A stretch of DNA of 64,000 nt from Mycobacterium sp. AT1 (GTDB taxonomy: Bacteria; Actinomycetota; Actinomycetes; Mycobacteriales; Mycobacteriaceae). A program made the position numbers and the translations under genes. The notes under the pieces were generated by a model. It had not been told where the DNA came from and did no database searches. It was given only the letters and a program-made list of their open reading frames with translations. The DNA is taken from the NCBI RefSeq assembly GCF_002043095.1, contig NZ_MVOC01000011.1, forward strand, positions 1 through 64,000. The letters are read 5' to 3'. Positions 1 to 9,069 of this stretch are shown here, piece after piece. Positions within the stretch are counted from its first letter, which is position 1. Each line of letters opens with the position of its first letter.

Positions 1-72
1 TTGCCCATAATCGTCATCCTTTGCCTTGGTTGTCGTAGTGATGGGTGGATGCGCAAAACCGTTAGCGCGCTG

Positions 73-1419
73 CTATTTCGGCAACGGCTTGCCGTTGGTC
101 TCCCGCACGAAGAACGCGCCGATGACCGAGGGCACGACGATGGCCATCATGTAGAACGCCGGCGAGTACAGGTTCCCGGTGGTGGATATGAGCCACTGGG
201 CGATGTAGGGCGTATTGCCGCCGATCAACGCGACAATCAGGCCCAGAGACAAGGCGAAACCGGTGTAGCGGATGGGGGTGGGAAACGACTCCAGTACCGG
301 TGCGAGCTGCGTGCCGATACCGAGTCCGTGGATGACCCCGATGCACACCAGTCCCAGGGTGGGCAGCACGTAGCCGCCGGCCTGGATGAGCGTGAACGCC
401 GGCAGGGCTCCGGCCAGCGTGACGGCGCCGACGGTGAACAGCATCGGGCGCCGGCCATAGCGATCTGAGAGACGCCCGGCCAGCGGGACCACGGCGAGCA
501 ACACGACGACGGCGATCGTGATGCACAGCAGCGAGGCGCCGGTGGTGAACCCGGCAGATCGAGTCAGATACGACGGCATGAAGGTCAGCAGCATGAACCC
601 CGGAACCTGCACGGGCAGGTTGAACAGCGTTGCTCGGCCGATCATCTTCCACCCGGCGGCGTCACCGAGAAGGACCTTCAACGGCGCTCGGCTCTTGGCG
701 CCCTGTTGTTCGATCTGCTCGAAGACCGGTGTCTCTTCGAGCCGGGTACGGATGTAGAGGCCGATGGCACCGATGGGCAGCGCCAGCAGGAACGGAACCC
801 GCCACCCCCAGCTCTGCATCGCCGCGTCGGACAATGTGGTCATCAACACCGTCGCCAGCAGGACCGCACTGAGCTGAGCGGTGGTCAGCGCGACGCTGAG
901 GAAGCTGGTCTCGTAGGCGCGACGGCGGTCCCCGGAGTATTCGCCGATGAAGATCGCCGCGCCGGGCAGCTCCCCGCCCGCGGAGATGCCTTGGATGAAC
1001 CGCAACCCGATGAGCATCGTGGGTGCCCAGATCCCTGCCGTGGCGTGGCTGGGCAGCAGGCCGGTCAATGCGGTGGCCACGGTCATCACGATGATGATGG
1101 TGGCCAGGGTTCGCTTGCGACCGATTCGATCACCAATTGGGCCCCACAGCAAACCACCCAGGGGGCGCGCCACGAACGCGAGCGCGAACACCGCGAAGGT
1201 GTTCAGCAGCGCGGCCGTCTCGTCGGAGCTGGGGAAGAACACCCGTGACAAGACGGTGGCCAGCGCACCGAACGCGACGAGGTCGAAGTATTCGACGAAC
1301 GTGCCGATCGAGGCCGCCAACGCCACCTTTCTGGGTGCGGCAGTCTCGGCGCTGGCTGGCCGGTGGCCGACGAAAGTCGGTGAGGTCACCGGGGGGTGGG
1401 GGCCGGGGGACGGGGCCAT
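73..1419 (-). CDS. MHS-family MFS transporter (metabolite:H+ symporter)
   Basis: Predicted 448-aa inner-membrane symporter of the metabolite:H+ symporter group (the ProP/ShiA/KgtP type) for a carboxylate, amino-acid or similar small metabolite. Twelve hydrophobic segments are visible. The MFS signature between TM2 and TM3 is clear (GDRIGRKRT near residue 97) and its C-half repeat is present (GRLSDRYGRRP near 315). The start ATG is preceded by AAAGGAG at good spacing. It lies 145 bp downstream of the enolase-superfamily gene on the same strand, so the two probably form an operon for uptake and conversion of one substrate. The substrate cannot be read from sequence. Family confidence is high. 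Confidence 0.85.
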   Translation of the reverse strand: MAPSPGPHPPVTSPTFVGHRPASAETAAPRKVALAASIGTFVEYFDLVAFGALATVLSRVFFPSSDETAALLNTFAVFALAFVARPLGGLLWGPIGDRIGRKRTLATIIIVMTVATALTGLLPSHATAGIWAPTMLIGLRFIQGISAGGELPGAAIFIGEYSGDRRRAYETSFLSVALTTAQLSAVLLATVLMTTLSDAAMQSWGWRVPFLLALPIGAIGLYIRTRLEETPVFEQIEQQGAKSRAPLKVLLGDAAGWKMIGRATLFNLPVQVPGFMLLTFMPSYLTRSAGFTTGASLLCITIAVVVLLAVVPLAGRLSDRYGRRPMLFTVGAVTLAGALPAFTLIQAGGYVLPTLGLVCIGVIHGLGIGTQLAPVLESFPTPIRYTGFALSLGLIVALIGGNTPYIAQWLISTTGNLYSPAFYMMAIVVPSVIGAFFVRETNGKPLPK

Positions 1420-1563
1420 GCGCTGCTCTCCTTTGAGAAGCCAACCGGACTAGGGGACGGACACGCGGTGAAAGCCTGAGGAGATGGGTGGACCTCGCTG
1501 CTGAAGTCCGTTCTGACGGATGGCCTCAACGCGGCGGGCGGCTGCCGTGCGGGCGTATCGGCC

Positions 1564-2664
1564 TCACTGATCGATGCGGTAGTGCTGGAGTTTGTCGTCG
1601 TCGATCACCACACCGATGCCGGGCAGTGAGGAGGGGACGAGCATTCCGTCGTCCACGGTCAGCGTGTTGGCCATCAGGTCATCGGTGAGCACGTTGAAGT
1701 AGTCGAGTTCGCCGGGTTCGCGGGCCACCTGCGGGTAGGCCGATCCGAACGCGAGCGACGCGGCGGTGCCGACCATGCTGTCGGCCTGGGTGCCCAGGAC
1801 CGCACGCGCACCCAGCCCGGTCGCCAAGGCGACCAGCCGGGAGGATTCGGTGAATCCGGTGCGCGTGGTCTTGATGCTGATCACCCGCGCCGCGCCGGTG
1901 GTGAGTTCGCGGGCTGCGTCGGCCAGGGTTGGAGCGCTCTCATCGGCCATGATCGGGATGGGCACCTGCTGGGCGACGCGTTGGCGCCCGATGCGGTCTT
2001 CGGCGGGACTGGGCTCTTCGACCATGTCCAGGTCGTAGTCGGCCATGGCGGTCAAGGCCCGCACCGCGTGCTCGGCGCTCCAGCCGTGGTTGGCGTCGAC
2101 GTACAGGGTGGCCTCGGGCCCGACCGCCTCGCGCACCGCGGCGACCCGGGCGACGTCACCCCGGATGTCACCGCCGACCTTGATCTTGAACGAGGTGATG
2201 CCGTGGTCGGCCTGGGCCCGTGAGGCCTCCTCGGCGGCTTCGGGTGCGTCGCCCATGGTCAGGATCCGGGTGACCCGCATCGGGGTCCCGGTGCCACCCA
2301 GCAGGCGCCAGGTCGGCAGGCCGGTCGCCTTGCCCCGGACGTCGTGCAGCGCGATGTCGATGGCGCCGCGTGCGGTGTTGTTGGCCGCCACCGAGGACAT
2401 CCGGTGGAAGACGTCCTCCACGGCGAAGGGATCCACGCCCAACAGGGCGGGTTCAAGCCACTGCTCGATCGCGGCCACGATCGAGATCTGAGACTCCCCA
2501 TAGACGAATGACCGTACGACCGCCTCGGCGGCGCCGACGAAGCCGTCATCGGTGTGCACCCGGACCAGGACGTGTTCGGCGCTGTAGAGCACCCCCGACG
2601 CCGCTGCAATCGGATGGTGGTACGGAATCGTGAACGGTACGGCCTCGATCGAGGTGATCTTCAT
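1564..2664 (-). CDS. Enolase-superfamily enzyme (muconate cycloisomerase / dipeptide epimerase-like)
   Basis: Predicted 366-aa cytoplasmic metalloenzyme of the muconate-lactonizing/N-acylamino-acid racemase/dipeptide epimerase subgroup. The superfamily hallmarks are in order: the KxK acid/base pair (K160, K162), metal ligands D190, E216/E217 and D241, and the second-face lysine K265 in SIKTTRTG. The lysine at that last position fits the muconate cycloisomerase subgroup rather than mandelate racemase. The ATG at 2664 follows GGAAGGCGAGG; a longer in-frame extension upstream lacks family similarity. It is followed by an MHS transporter, and a promoter with dyad symmetry lies upstream at 2819-2892. 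The exact substrate (dipeptide, N-acyl amino acid or lactone) is unresolved. Confidence 0.85.
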   Translation of the reverse strand: MKITSIEAVPFTIPYHHPIAAASGVLYSAEHVLVRVHTDDGFVGAAEAVVRSFVYGESQISIVAAIEQWLEPALLGVDPFAVEDVFHRMSSVAANNTARGAIDIALHDVRGKATGLPTWRLLGGTGTPMRVTRILTMGDAPEAAEEASRAQADHGITSFKIKVGGDIRGDVARVAAVREAVGPEATLYVDANHGWSAEHAVRALTAMADYDLDMVEEPSPAEDRIGRQRVAQQVPIPIMADESAPTLADAARELTTGAARVISIKTTRTGFTESSRLVALATGLGARAVLGTQADSMVGTAASLAFGSAYPQVAREPGELDYFNVLTDDLMANTLTVDDGMLVPSSLPGIGVVIDDDKLQHYRIDQ

Positions 2665-2818
2665 GCCGGCCTCGCCTTCCTCGGGTGTGCGACCGGGCGA
2701 CCAAACGCGTTCCGCGCGTGGTGCGTTGCGGCCGCCGGTGTGGTGCGCCGTCGGTCGGCCGTGCGGTGCGCAGGTGCGTCTGGTTCGACGCCGTGGGCAT
2801 CCCCGCTGGCGATCTCCG

Positions 2819-2892
2819 ACGTCCACTATGATGGACGTGTGTCTGTATTGTGGGACACGTCTCACCATAATGGTTGCCCCCTGGGCCGTCAA
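2819..2892 (-). promoter_or_regulatory. Promoter and two-dyad operator upstream of the enolase-superfamily gene
   Basis: On the minus strand a TTGACG hexamer (2892-2887), a 17-bp spacer and TATGGT (2869-2864) make a sigma-70/SigA-like promoter. Two interlocked inverted repeats sit around the expected start site: ACGTCCA-6-TGGACGT (2819-2838) and GACGTGT-14-ACACGTC (2834-2861). The position suggests repressor control. The IclR regulator encoded next door is the obvious candidate, which is inference. The rest of the 2665-3114 interval shows no convincing gene. Confidence 0.5.
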
Positions 2893-3114
2893 GCACGCTC
2901 GTCGGCCTCGCCTCCAGCCGGGGGATCGTCGGCCGGTCATTACGGCCCGCGCGAAGGAACTTCTGTAAACAGCTGCTGGGCAACAGATTTGAGCCCCGAG
3001 CCACGGTTGCTCACGCGACGGGCCGAGGGCTGGCCGCAGGCGTGGCCGGGCCACCTCGGCGCACCTCGCGCCGACGGAACTGCCTCGGCCGCTTGGCCGA
3101 GGCGACGGGTGTGG

Positions 3115-3840
3115 TTAGCGCAGTTGCTGGGAGAGCCGCATCGCCGCGTCGCGCAGCATGGGCTCGATGCGCCCTAGTTTGGGCCGGACTCGCTCGGATG
3201 GGCCGGCGACGACCATGCCGGCGACGAGTTCGTCGGTGCCGGTTCGCACGGCTGCGGCGATGGTGCAGACACCGGCGATGGATTCCTCGTCGTTGTAGGA
3301 GACGCCGGTTCGCCGGATCTCGTCGCGCTGAGCGCGGATCCTTTTGGCCCCCACGGACTTCGATTCGCCGTGGGCGGCGAGGAAGTCCTCGAGCTCGTCT
3401 GCGTCGAGGTCGGCCAAGAACAGCTTGCCCGTCGCGGTGGTGAGTAGGGGGCGCGGAACGCGCAGCGGGACCGCGTATTTGATGGGCTGTGGCGATTCGA
3501 CCTGGTCGATCAGGATGACGTGGTCGCCGGACCGGATCGAGAGGTGCGCGGTTTCCTCGGTGTTGGACGCCAAGGTCATCAATTCGTCGCGAGCGAGCCT
3601 CCGCAGCTGGTGTCCACCACGCGCCGATGCCAGCAGCTCCACACCCGGCCCGAGCGCCAGCAGCCCGCTGCGCTCCTCGAGGAAGTCGGTGGCGAGTAGA
3701 CCCTGCACCAGAGTGTGCGCCGTCGACTTCGGCACCCCGATCAGTCGCGCCAGCGCCGACACCGTGAGCCCATTGGGTGCCGCGGAGATGCTCTCCAGGA
3801 TTGCCACCACCCGATCGACGGTGGGATGGGGCTTGGCCAC
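3115..3840 (-). CDS. IclR-family transcriptional regulator
   Basis: Predicted 241-aa regulator. An N-terminal winged helix (VDRVVAILESI at the start, then LTVSALARLIGVPKSTAHTLV as recognition region) is followed by an IclR effector-binding domain (LIDQVESPQPIKYAVPLR, ATGKLFLA, YNDEESIAGVCTIAAAV). The GTG at 3840 has GAGAAGGG upstream; an alternative ATG at 3909 sits just after a tandem repeat (3911-3948) and would add 23 residues. It lies between the enolase/transporter unit and an MFS exporter on the same strand and probably controls one or both. The effector is unknown. Confidence 0.85.
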   Translation of the reverse strand: MAKPHPTVDRVVAILESISAAPNGLTVSALARLIGVPKSTAHTLVQGLLATDFLEERSGLLALGPGVELLASARGGHQLRRLARDELMTLASNTEETAHLSIRSGDHVILIDQVESPQPIKYAVPLRVPRPLLTTATGKLFLADLDADELEDFLAAHGESKSVGAKRIRAQRDEIRRTGVSYNDEESIAGVCTIAAAVRTGTDELVAGMVVAGPSERVRPKLGRIEPMLRDAAMRLSQQLR

Positions 3841-3910
3841 GGAATCAGACCCTTCTCGACGGTGAGGACGCCACGGTGAGGGCGGTTCGGCGGTGCGATA
3901 CTCCAGCATA

Positions 3911-3948
3911 TTAACGATGACCACCCCTTTTAACGATGACCACCCCTT
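3911..3948. repeat. Perfect 19-bp tandem duplication upstream of the IclR gene
   Basis: The unit TTAACGATGACCACCCCTT occurs twice head to tail (3911-3929 and 3930-3948) directly upstream of the alternative IclR start at 3909. On the minus strand each unit carries an AAGGGG element that could act as ribosome-binding site or operator. Seen directly; its role is not known. Confidence 0.7.
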
Positions 3949-4009
3949 CTGGGTCGTACGTGTCCGCGCGGCGCGGCGGACGTCGCACCCACTGGCAGCG
4001 TCAGTCGCC

Positions 4010-5425
4010 TCACCGCGCCGCCTGCGACATGGCGGATCGCGGTGCGGTGAGACGGCGTTTGAGCTGATTGGCCCCGACCGCGGCGAAGACGAGCACGCAG
4101 CCACCGGCGCCGATGGCCAGGCTGGTGGTGATCGCCGTCGTGGTGGGCCGCAGATCCGGCGCCAGGTGCGCGGCGAGGACTGCGCCGGACAGTGCACTTC
4201 CCAAGGAGCCGCCCATGGTGCGCAGCACCTGGTTGAAACTCACGGCACTTCCCAGCGCTTCGGCGGCCACCACCTTGGCGATCAGAGCGGGCATCGCCGC
4301 GTACGCCATGCCCACCCCGACGCCGAACAGCAGCATCCAGATCATGATCTCCCACAGGTGCCGGTGCAGCGACCAGAGCAGGATGGCGGACCCCGCCACG
4401 ATTCCCATGCCCAGGAGTAGCAGCCTGGCCATGGGGATGCGGGTGGACACGACCCGGACGAATCGGTTGGCGGCCAGGCTTCCCACCGACAGCGGGAGCA
4501 TGACGAACCCGGCCCAGAACACCGGCAGCGCCAGGCCGTACCCGGTGGAGGACGGGGCCTGCGCGACCAGGCTGATGATCGACAGGTTGACATACATCGC
4601 AGCACCCAGACCGATGGCCGTCGCATTGGCCAACAGCACGTCGCCGTTGCGCATCACCCGCAGATTTATCAGCGGCGTCGTGACCCGCCACTCCACGAGG
4701 GCCCAGGCGGTGAGCAACACGCCGGCACCGGCCAGGAGCGCGATGACCGCCGCAGAACTCCACCCCCAGTTGGACCCCTCGCTGACCGCGAGCACCACTG
4801 CGGCGAGCCCGCCCCCCAGCAGGGTCGCGCCCACGAAGTCGAAGGCGCGCTGCGGGGCTCGTTCGTCCGGGCCGTTGGGCACCACGACCCACACCACGAT
4901 CACGGCCGACACCAGGAACACGGCGGCGAAGACGAACGCCGAGCGAAACCCCAACGTCCCTGCCAAGATGCCGGTCAGGGGATAGCCCAGTCCCAGGCCC
5001 GTGGAGACGACGATAGACAAACTGGAGATGCCGAGGCGTACCTTGTCTTCGGGGAGATACCGCCGCGCCGTGGCGATCGCGACGGGCACGATGCCGTAGG
5101 CCAAACCCTGCAAACAGCGCCCGACCAAGAAGACCGCGAAGTTGGGGGCGGCTGCGGCAATCACCGAGCCCAGCAAGATGATCCCCAACGACGTCAAAAG
5201 CATGCGCTTCTTGTGAGGACCGTCGCTGAGCCGGCCCATGATCGGCGTCGCCACCGCACCGACCAGCAAGTTGATCGTGAGCATCCACTGCGCCGCGCTC
5301 ACCGACACGTGCATCTCCACCGACACCGACGGAACCAACAACATCCCCAGCGAGCTGACGATGGCACTGGTCAACGTCGCATAACTGAGCGCCGGGAGCA
5401 GGCGTGTCTCGAAGCGCCCCATCAT
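4010..5425 (-). CDS. MFS transporter, DHA2-like (14-TM drug/metabolite exporter)
   Basis: Predicted ~471-aa membrane protein. It has about 14 hydrophobic segments, an MFS loop GRLSDGPHKKRM after TM2 and a motif-C-like glycine-rich TM5 (SSLSIVVSTGLGLGYPLTG). This is the DHA2/EmrB-like proton antiporter layout, typical of export of drugs or metabolites. I chose the ATG pair at 5425/5422 because the residues before it do not match the family. It starts downstream of a good promoter (5543-5571) and ends 169 bp before the IclR gene on the same strand. The substrate is unknown. Confidence 0.8.
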   Translation of the reverse strand: MMGRFETRLLPALSYATLTSAIVSSLGMLLVPSVSVEMHVSVSAAQWMLTINLLVGAVATPIMGRLSDGPHKKRMLLTSLGIILLGSVIAAAAPNFAVFLVGRCLQGLAYGIVPVAIATARRYLPEDKVRLGISSLSIVVSTGLGLGYPLTGILAGTLGFRSAFVFAAVFLVSAVIVVWVVVPNGPDERAPQRAFDFVGATLLGGGLAAVVLAVSEGSNWGWSSAAVIALLAGAGVLLTAWALVEWRVTTPLINLRVMRNGDVLLANATAIGLGAAMYVNLSIISLVAQAPSSTGYGLALPVFWAGFVMLPLSVGSLAANRFVRVVSTRIPMARLLLLGMGIVAGSAILLWSLHRHLWEIMIWMLLFGVGVGMAYAAMPALIAKVVAAEALGSAVSFNQVLRTMGGSLGSALSGAVLAAHLAPDLRPTTTAITTSLAIGAGGCVLVFAAVGANQLKRRLTAPRSAMSQAAR

Positions 5426-5542
5426 GCGCCCGCGTGGCTGGTCGACCGGCACGCGTACCCCGCGTTCACGGTGCCCACCGGCAGAGCAGGGGCCCCGATC
5501 GCGGCGATTCGATGGTGACCGCGTGACCTAGGCATTGCGTTC

Positions 5543-5571
5543 AGAATATCAACCTACGTCCAGCATTACAA
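5543..5571 (-). promoter_or_regulatory. SigA-like promoter for the MFS exporter gene
   Basis: On the minus strand TTGTAA (5571-5566), a 17-bp spacer and TATTCT (5548-5543) give 4/6 matches at each hexamer. The predicted start site is near 5536, leaving a leader of about 110 nt. Seen in sequence; activity is inferred. Confidence 0.4.
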
Positions 5572-5692
5572 ACACTTTGGGCAGGCATGTGGCGGTCATC
5601 TCTCGGTGCCGTCGCCAGGGCAGCCTCGCGGTGAGCGGCGGGCGGTGCCGCTCGCTCGCCGCTGCGCGAGTCCCGTGGCTAGGCGCGGTAGG

Positions 5693-6643
5693 TCACGTCA
5701 TCGGGGTGTCGTGGCGGGTCTGCGACAGCGTCGCTGGATCGGTGTTGGCGCCGCAGACGACGACGGCAACCCGCTCCCCCGGCTGGGGGACGTATGCCCC
5801 CGACAGCAGTGCCGCCAGCGCCGTGGCTCCGCCGTATTCGGCGGCGATTCTGTAGTCGTTCCACAACCGGGCACGCGCAGAGATGATGTCGTCGTCGTCC
5901 ACCAACACGCTGGACACGCCGTAGTGGGCCACGGTGTCGAAGCAGATCTGACCGATCCGGCGAGCACCCAACGAGTCGGCGGCCACCCCGGACACCGCGA
6001 CGTCGACCGGTTGCTGGTGGGCCAGGGCGGCACTGAGCGTAGGGATCGAATGGGGCTCGACCGCCACCACGCGTGCCCGATTCTCCAGCCCCGCAAGCAC
6101 CCCCGCCAGGAGACCGCCACCTCCGACGGCAAGCACGACCGTGTCGATCGAGGGCTCGTCGTGCAGGATCTCCTGCGCGAGCGTCCCGGCCCCGGCGGCG
6201 ATAGCCGGCTGATCATAGGCGTGGCAGAGCACGGCGCCGTGGCCGTGCGCGTACTCCACGGCGGCTTCGAACGCCTCGGCGTATTCCGCACCGACGTGGC
6301 GCACGACCGCGCCGTGGCTGCGAATGCGGTCGACCTTGACGACCGGTGCCGACCGGGGAACGAAGACGGTTGCCGGGACACCCAGCTGGGCTGCAGCGTA
6401 CGCATTGGCCAGTCCGGCGTTGCCTCCGGAGGCGACGACGATGCCGACCTGCGGGTCGAGCTCACCGCTGTCACGAGCCGACAACACCCGGTTGAACGCT
6501 CCGCGCGCCTTGAACGTGCCGGTGTGCTGCATGAACTCGCATTTGAACCACATCGGGGACTCGCCGGTGCGCAGCATCGGAGTGCGACGAACGTGACCGT
6601 CGATCCGCGCCGCCGCAGCTGCGACGTCACGACCAGTGATCAT
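5693..6643 (-). CDS. PLP-dependent threonine/serine dehydratase-like enzyme
   Basis: Predicted 316-aa fold-type II PLP enzyme that would deaminate serine/threonine or a related hydroxy-amino acid to a 2-oxo acid. The Schiff-base lysine motif (GTFKARGAFNRV near residue 47), the SGGNAG substrate loop and the phosphate-binding glycine loop (VGGGGLLAG) are all present. No C-terminal ACT/regulatory domain is seen, so it is the short catabolic type. The ATG at 6643 begins the conserved helix; longer in-frame extensions lack family features. It sits between an exporter and an SDR gene, all on the minus strand. Serine racemase or diaminopropionate-type activity cannot be excluded. Confidence 0.8.
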   Translation of the reverse strand: MITGRDVAAAAARIDGHVRRTPMLRTGESPMWFKCEFMQHTGTFKARGAFNRVLSARDSGELDPQVGIVVASGGNAGLANAYAAAQLGVPATVFVPRSAPVVKVDRIRSHGAVVRHVGAEYAEAFEAAVEYAHGHGAVLCHAYDQPAIAAGAGTLAQEILHDEPSIDTVVLAVGGGGLLAGVLAGLENRARVVAVEPHSIPTLSAALAHQQPVDVAVSGVAADSLGARRIGQICFDTVAHYGVSSVLVDDDDIISARARLWNDYRIAAEYGGATALAALLSGAYVPQPGERVAVVVCGANTDPATLSQTRHDTPMT

Positions 6644-6782
6644 CGGAGGCTGCGGGTGCCGGAGCTGGCGGCCCGGCTTCCGGTCCGGCTGATCACACCC
6701 TGGGCCCATGCCCGTGGCGACCCCCTCAGGCCACGGTGGCGGTCGCGGTCCATCCGCGGCGGGTATGCCGACGTCGGCTCGG

Positions 6783-7544
6783 TCATGCCGCTTCGGTGGG
6801 ATTGATCCACAACTCCCCGACGGCGGCGTGCCAGGGGCGAGTGACCATGAAGGTGATGCCGTCGGCGATGTCGTCGGGGTCCAGGGGCCGGATGCCGCCG
6901 ATGAAGGTCTCGATGTCCTTCTTGACCTCGTCGGTGTTGTGCGACACGAGTTCGGTGGTGACCACCCCGGGCTCTAGCACTCCAACCCGGACGTGGCTGT
7001 CGGCCAATTCCTTGCGCAGCGCCTCACTGAAGCCGTTCACCCCGAACTTCGTCATGGTGTAGACGCTCTGGTTGGCGTAAGCGACCCGTCCGGTGAGCGA
7101 GGAGATGTTGACGATGTCGGCGACATTCCTGAGGCCGTCGGCGGCGGCGGTGTGCAGGTGCGGAAGTGCGGCCTTGGTCATGTAAAGCAGGCCCCGTTGA
7201 TTGACCGCGATCATGCGGTCCCAGTGCTCGACGTCGGCGGCGGCCAGCGATCCGAGCACCATGTAGCCGGCATTGTTGACCAGAATGTCGAGTCGACCGA
7301 AGTGCGCGACGGCGGCCGCGACGGCGGCGTCGGCCTGAACCCGCTCGGCGATGTCGGCCGGGATCTTCAGCGCGGTGCCGCCACCGTCTTCGATCTCGGC
7401 GACTAGCTCGTCGAGGCGGTCCTCGCGTCGCGCCACCACGGCCACGGATGCGCCGTGGCGAGCCAGGTCCAGGGCGGCCGCGCGGCCGATGCCGCTGCTC
7501 GCGCCCGTGACCATTGCCACGGTGCCAGAAAGTTTCGAACTCAT
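6783..7544 (-). CDS. Short-chain dehydrogenase/reductase
   Basis: Predicted 253-aa classical SDR. The Rossmann motif TGASSGIG begins near residue 11, NNAG is present, and the catalytic Ser...Tyr-x-x-x-Lys set is ISS ... YTMTK. An Arg pair after strand 2 (ARRED) suggests NADP(H). The start codon MSSKLSG at 7544 gives the usual N-terminus. It is about 100 bp downstream of a second SDR gene on the same strand; the pair lies under the nearby ArsR gene. The substrate is not predictable. Confidence 0.85.
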   Translation of the reverse strand: MSSKLSGTVAMVTGASSGIGRAAALDLARHGASVAVVARREDRLDELVAEIEDGGGTALKIPADIAERVQADAAVAAAVAHFGRLDILVNNAGYMVLGSLAAADVEHWDRMIAVNQRGLLYMTKAALPHLHTAAADGLRNVADIVNISSLTGRVAYANQSVYTMTKFGVNGFSEALRKELADSHVRVGVLEPGVVTTELVSHNTDEVKKDIETFIGGIRPLDPDDIADGITFMVTRPWHAAVGELWINPTEAA

Positions 7545-7644
7545 TCGGGATGTCCTGTGTCTTGTTGTGGGGGTTGGACTGCACCGCTCGTCACCCGAAT
7601 GCGGGAGCACCCTTGTGCGGGGCAGACGAACGAGGTGGATCGCC

Positions 7645-8499
7645 TCAGGCCGTGCTGGCGTCGTAACTCAGCGACGACGACAAATCTCGGTGCGCGTCCA
7701 CTTGCGCCAACAGGTCGGCGGCCTTCTGCTCGGCGACCGCTACCGCATCGGCGCCGGCCACCCAGCGCAGCGGCGGCGGGGTGAGATCGGCGATCGTCAC
7801 CAGGGCGGCGGCGAGCTTGGCTGGGTCGCCGACCTGGTTGCCGTTCAACGCCTTCCACGTCTGGATGGTTTCCGACGTGCGGTCGGCGTAGTCATCGACG
7901 GCGAGCGCCGGCCAATTCGTCGATGCCGTCTCGACGAGCAGCTCGGTGCGGAACGACCCCGGAGCTACGATGGTGGTGTCGATGCCGTAGGGCGCGACGT
8001 CGAACCGCAGGGACTCCATCCACCCCTCCAGGGCGAACTTCGAGGCGCAGTACGCAACGACGAATTCCTGCCCGATCAGGCCTGCGGTGGAACTGACCGA
8101 GATCACGTGTCCGCTGCGCTGGCTGCGCATGACCGGAAGCACCGCACGGGTGACGTTCAAGGGGCCGAAGAAGTTTGTCTCCATTTGCAACCGGAACTGC
8201 TCGGGACTGATTTCCTCGAAGAACCCGGCGTAGAAGTTACCCGCATTGTTGACGAGGACGTCGATGCGCCCGAAGTGAGCGACCGTCGCCTCCACGGCGG
8301 CGTGGGCGGAATCCGGATCGGTGATGTCGAGCGGTACGGCCAGCAAACCGTCGTGATGCCCGTAGACCTCGTCGATCACCGAGCTGTCGCGGGCGGTCGC
8401 CGCGACCCGGTGGCCGGCGTCGAGAGCCGCCTTGACGATGTCGACGCCCAAGCCGCGGGATGCACCCGTGACGAACCAGACTTTGCTAGTGATGCCCAT
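7645..8499 (-). CDS. Short-chain dehydrogenase/reductase (YhdF/oxidoreductase type)
   Basis: Predicted 284-aa SDR with TGASRGLG cofactor motif near the N-terminus, DITDPDSA adenine-binding loop, NNAG, and catalytic Ser with YCASK. Its length and motifs match the group often annotated as SDR family oxidoreductase. It follows an ArsR-family gene by about 60 bp on the same strand, so the three genes (ArsR, SDR, SDR) could be co-transcribed and share a redox or carbonyl-stress role with the divergent quinone oxidoreductase. That role is inference. Confidence 0.85.
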   Translation of the reverse strand: MGITSKVWFVTGASRGLGVDIVKAALDAGHRVAATARDSSVIDEVYGHHDGLLAVPLDITDPDSAHAAVEATVAHFGRIDVLVNNAGNFYAGFFEEISPEQFRLQMETNFFGPLNVTRAVLPVMRSQRSGHVISVSSTAGLIGQEFVVAYCASKFALEGWMESLRFDVAPYGIDTTIVAPGSFRTELLVETASTNWPALAVDDYADRTSETIQTWKALNGNQVGDPAKLAAALVTIADLTPPPLRWVAGADAVAVAEQKAADLLAQVDAHRDLSSSLSYDASTA

Positions 8500-8559
8500 G
8501 TTGACGTGCCCTTCGGTGAAGTCGCATCACGACAGCCGTTGATGCGAGCGTGTATCGAG

Positions 8560-8886
8560 TCAAACCGCCGCGTTCAGCAACGCGTCGAGCAGGCCAGGGA
8601 ACGCGATGTCGAGGTCGTCGCGGCGCAGTGTGTTCATGTGCGCGGTGCCCTGGTAGTACTGCGCGATCAGGCCTGCGTCGCGCAGTACGTTGAAGTGATG
8701 CGTCGCCGTGGACCGGGCCACCGGCAGGTCGAAGTCGCCGCACTTGACGTCCTCGCCGCGCGCGGCCAGCTGCACCACGATGCTGCGCCGCACTGGATCC
8801 ACGACGGCTTCCAGCAAACGCTGCAGGTCCAATTCGCCCGACGACGGGATGCTACGCACCCCACCACCCGCAGTCCGTCTCGCCAC
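8560..8886 (-). CDS. ArsR-family transcriptional regulator
   Basis: Predicted 108-aa winged-helix repressor: LLEAVVDPVRRSIVVQLA followed by the recognition segment VARSTATHHFNVLRDAGLI, typical of ArsR/SmtB. No paired metal-binding cysteines are present (a single Cys near residue 49), so it is probably not a metal sensor. It is divergent from the quinone oxidoreductase at 9070, and a perfect 14-bp palindrome lies in the shared intergenic region. It therefore likely regulates the oxidoreductase and the SDR genes. Confidence 0.85.
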   Translation of the reverse strand: MARRTAGGGVRSIPSSGELDLQRLLEAVVDPVRRSIVVQLAARGEDVKCGDFDLPVARSTATHHFNVLRDAGLIAQYYQGTAHMNTLRRDDLDIAFPGLLDALLNAAV

Positions 8887-8933
8887 GGCCTCACCTCTTT
8901 CCTCGACCCCGATGCTATCGAGAAATCACGCTT

Positions 8934-8982
8934 ATGTCGATCGACATCGAAGTTTGACAACCATCGACACAACGCGTCTCAT
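8934..8982 (+). promoter_or_regulatory. ArsR operator palindrome and quinone oxidoreductase promoter
   Basis: ATGTCGATCGACAT (8934-8947) is a perfect 14-bp palindrome. It abuts a perfect -35 box TTGACA (8954-8959), a 17-bp spacer and TCTCAT (8977-8982, 4/6). The dyad lies in the 8887-9069 divergent region between arsR-like and oxidoreductase genes. ArsR binding here is inferred from geometry. Confidence 0.5.
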
Positions 8983-9069
8983 AGCAGTTGCAGCGCGGCA
9001 CCGTGCCGGCCACACGCTGCGCTCGCGCCCCCATCCGCGATGCGCCGCCCCAAACGCTCTAGGAGCACC

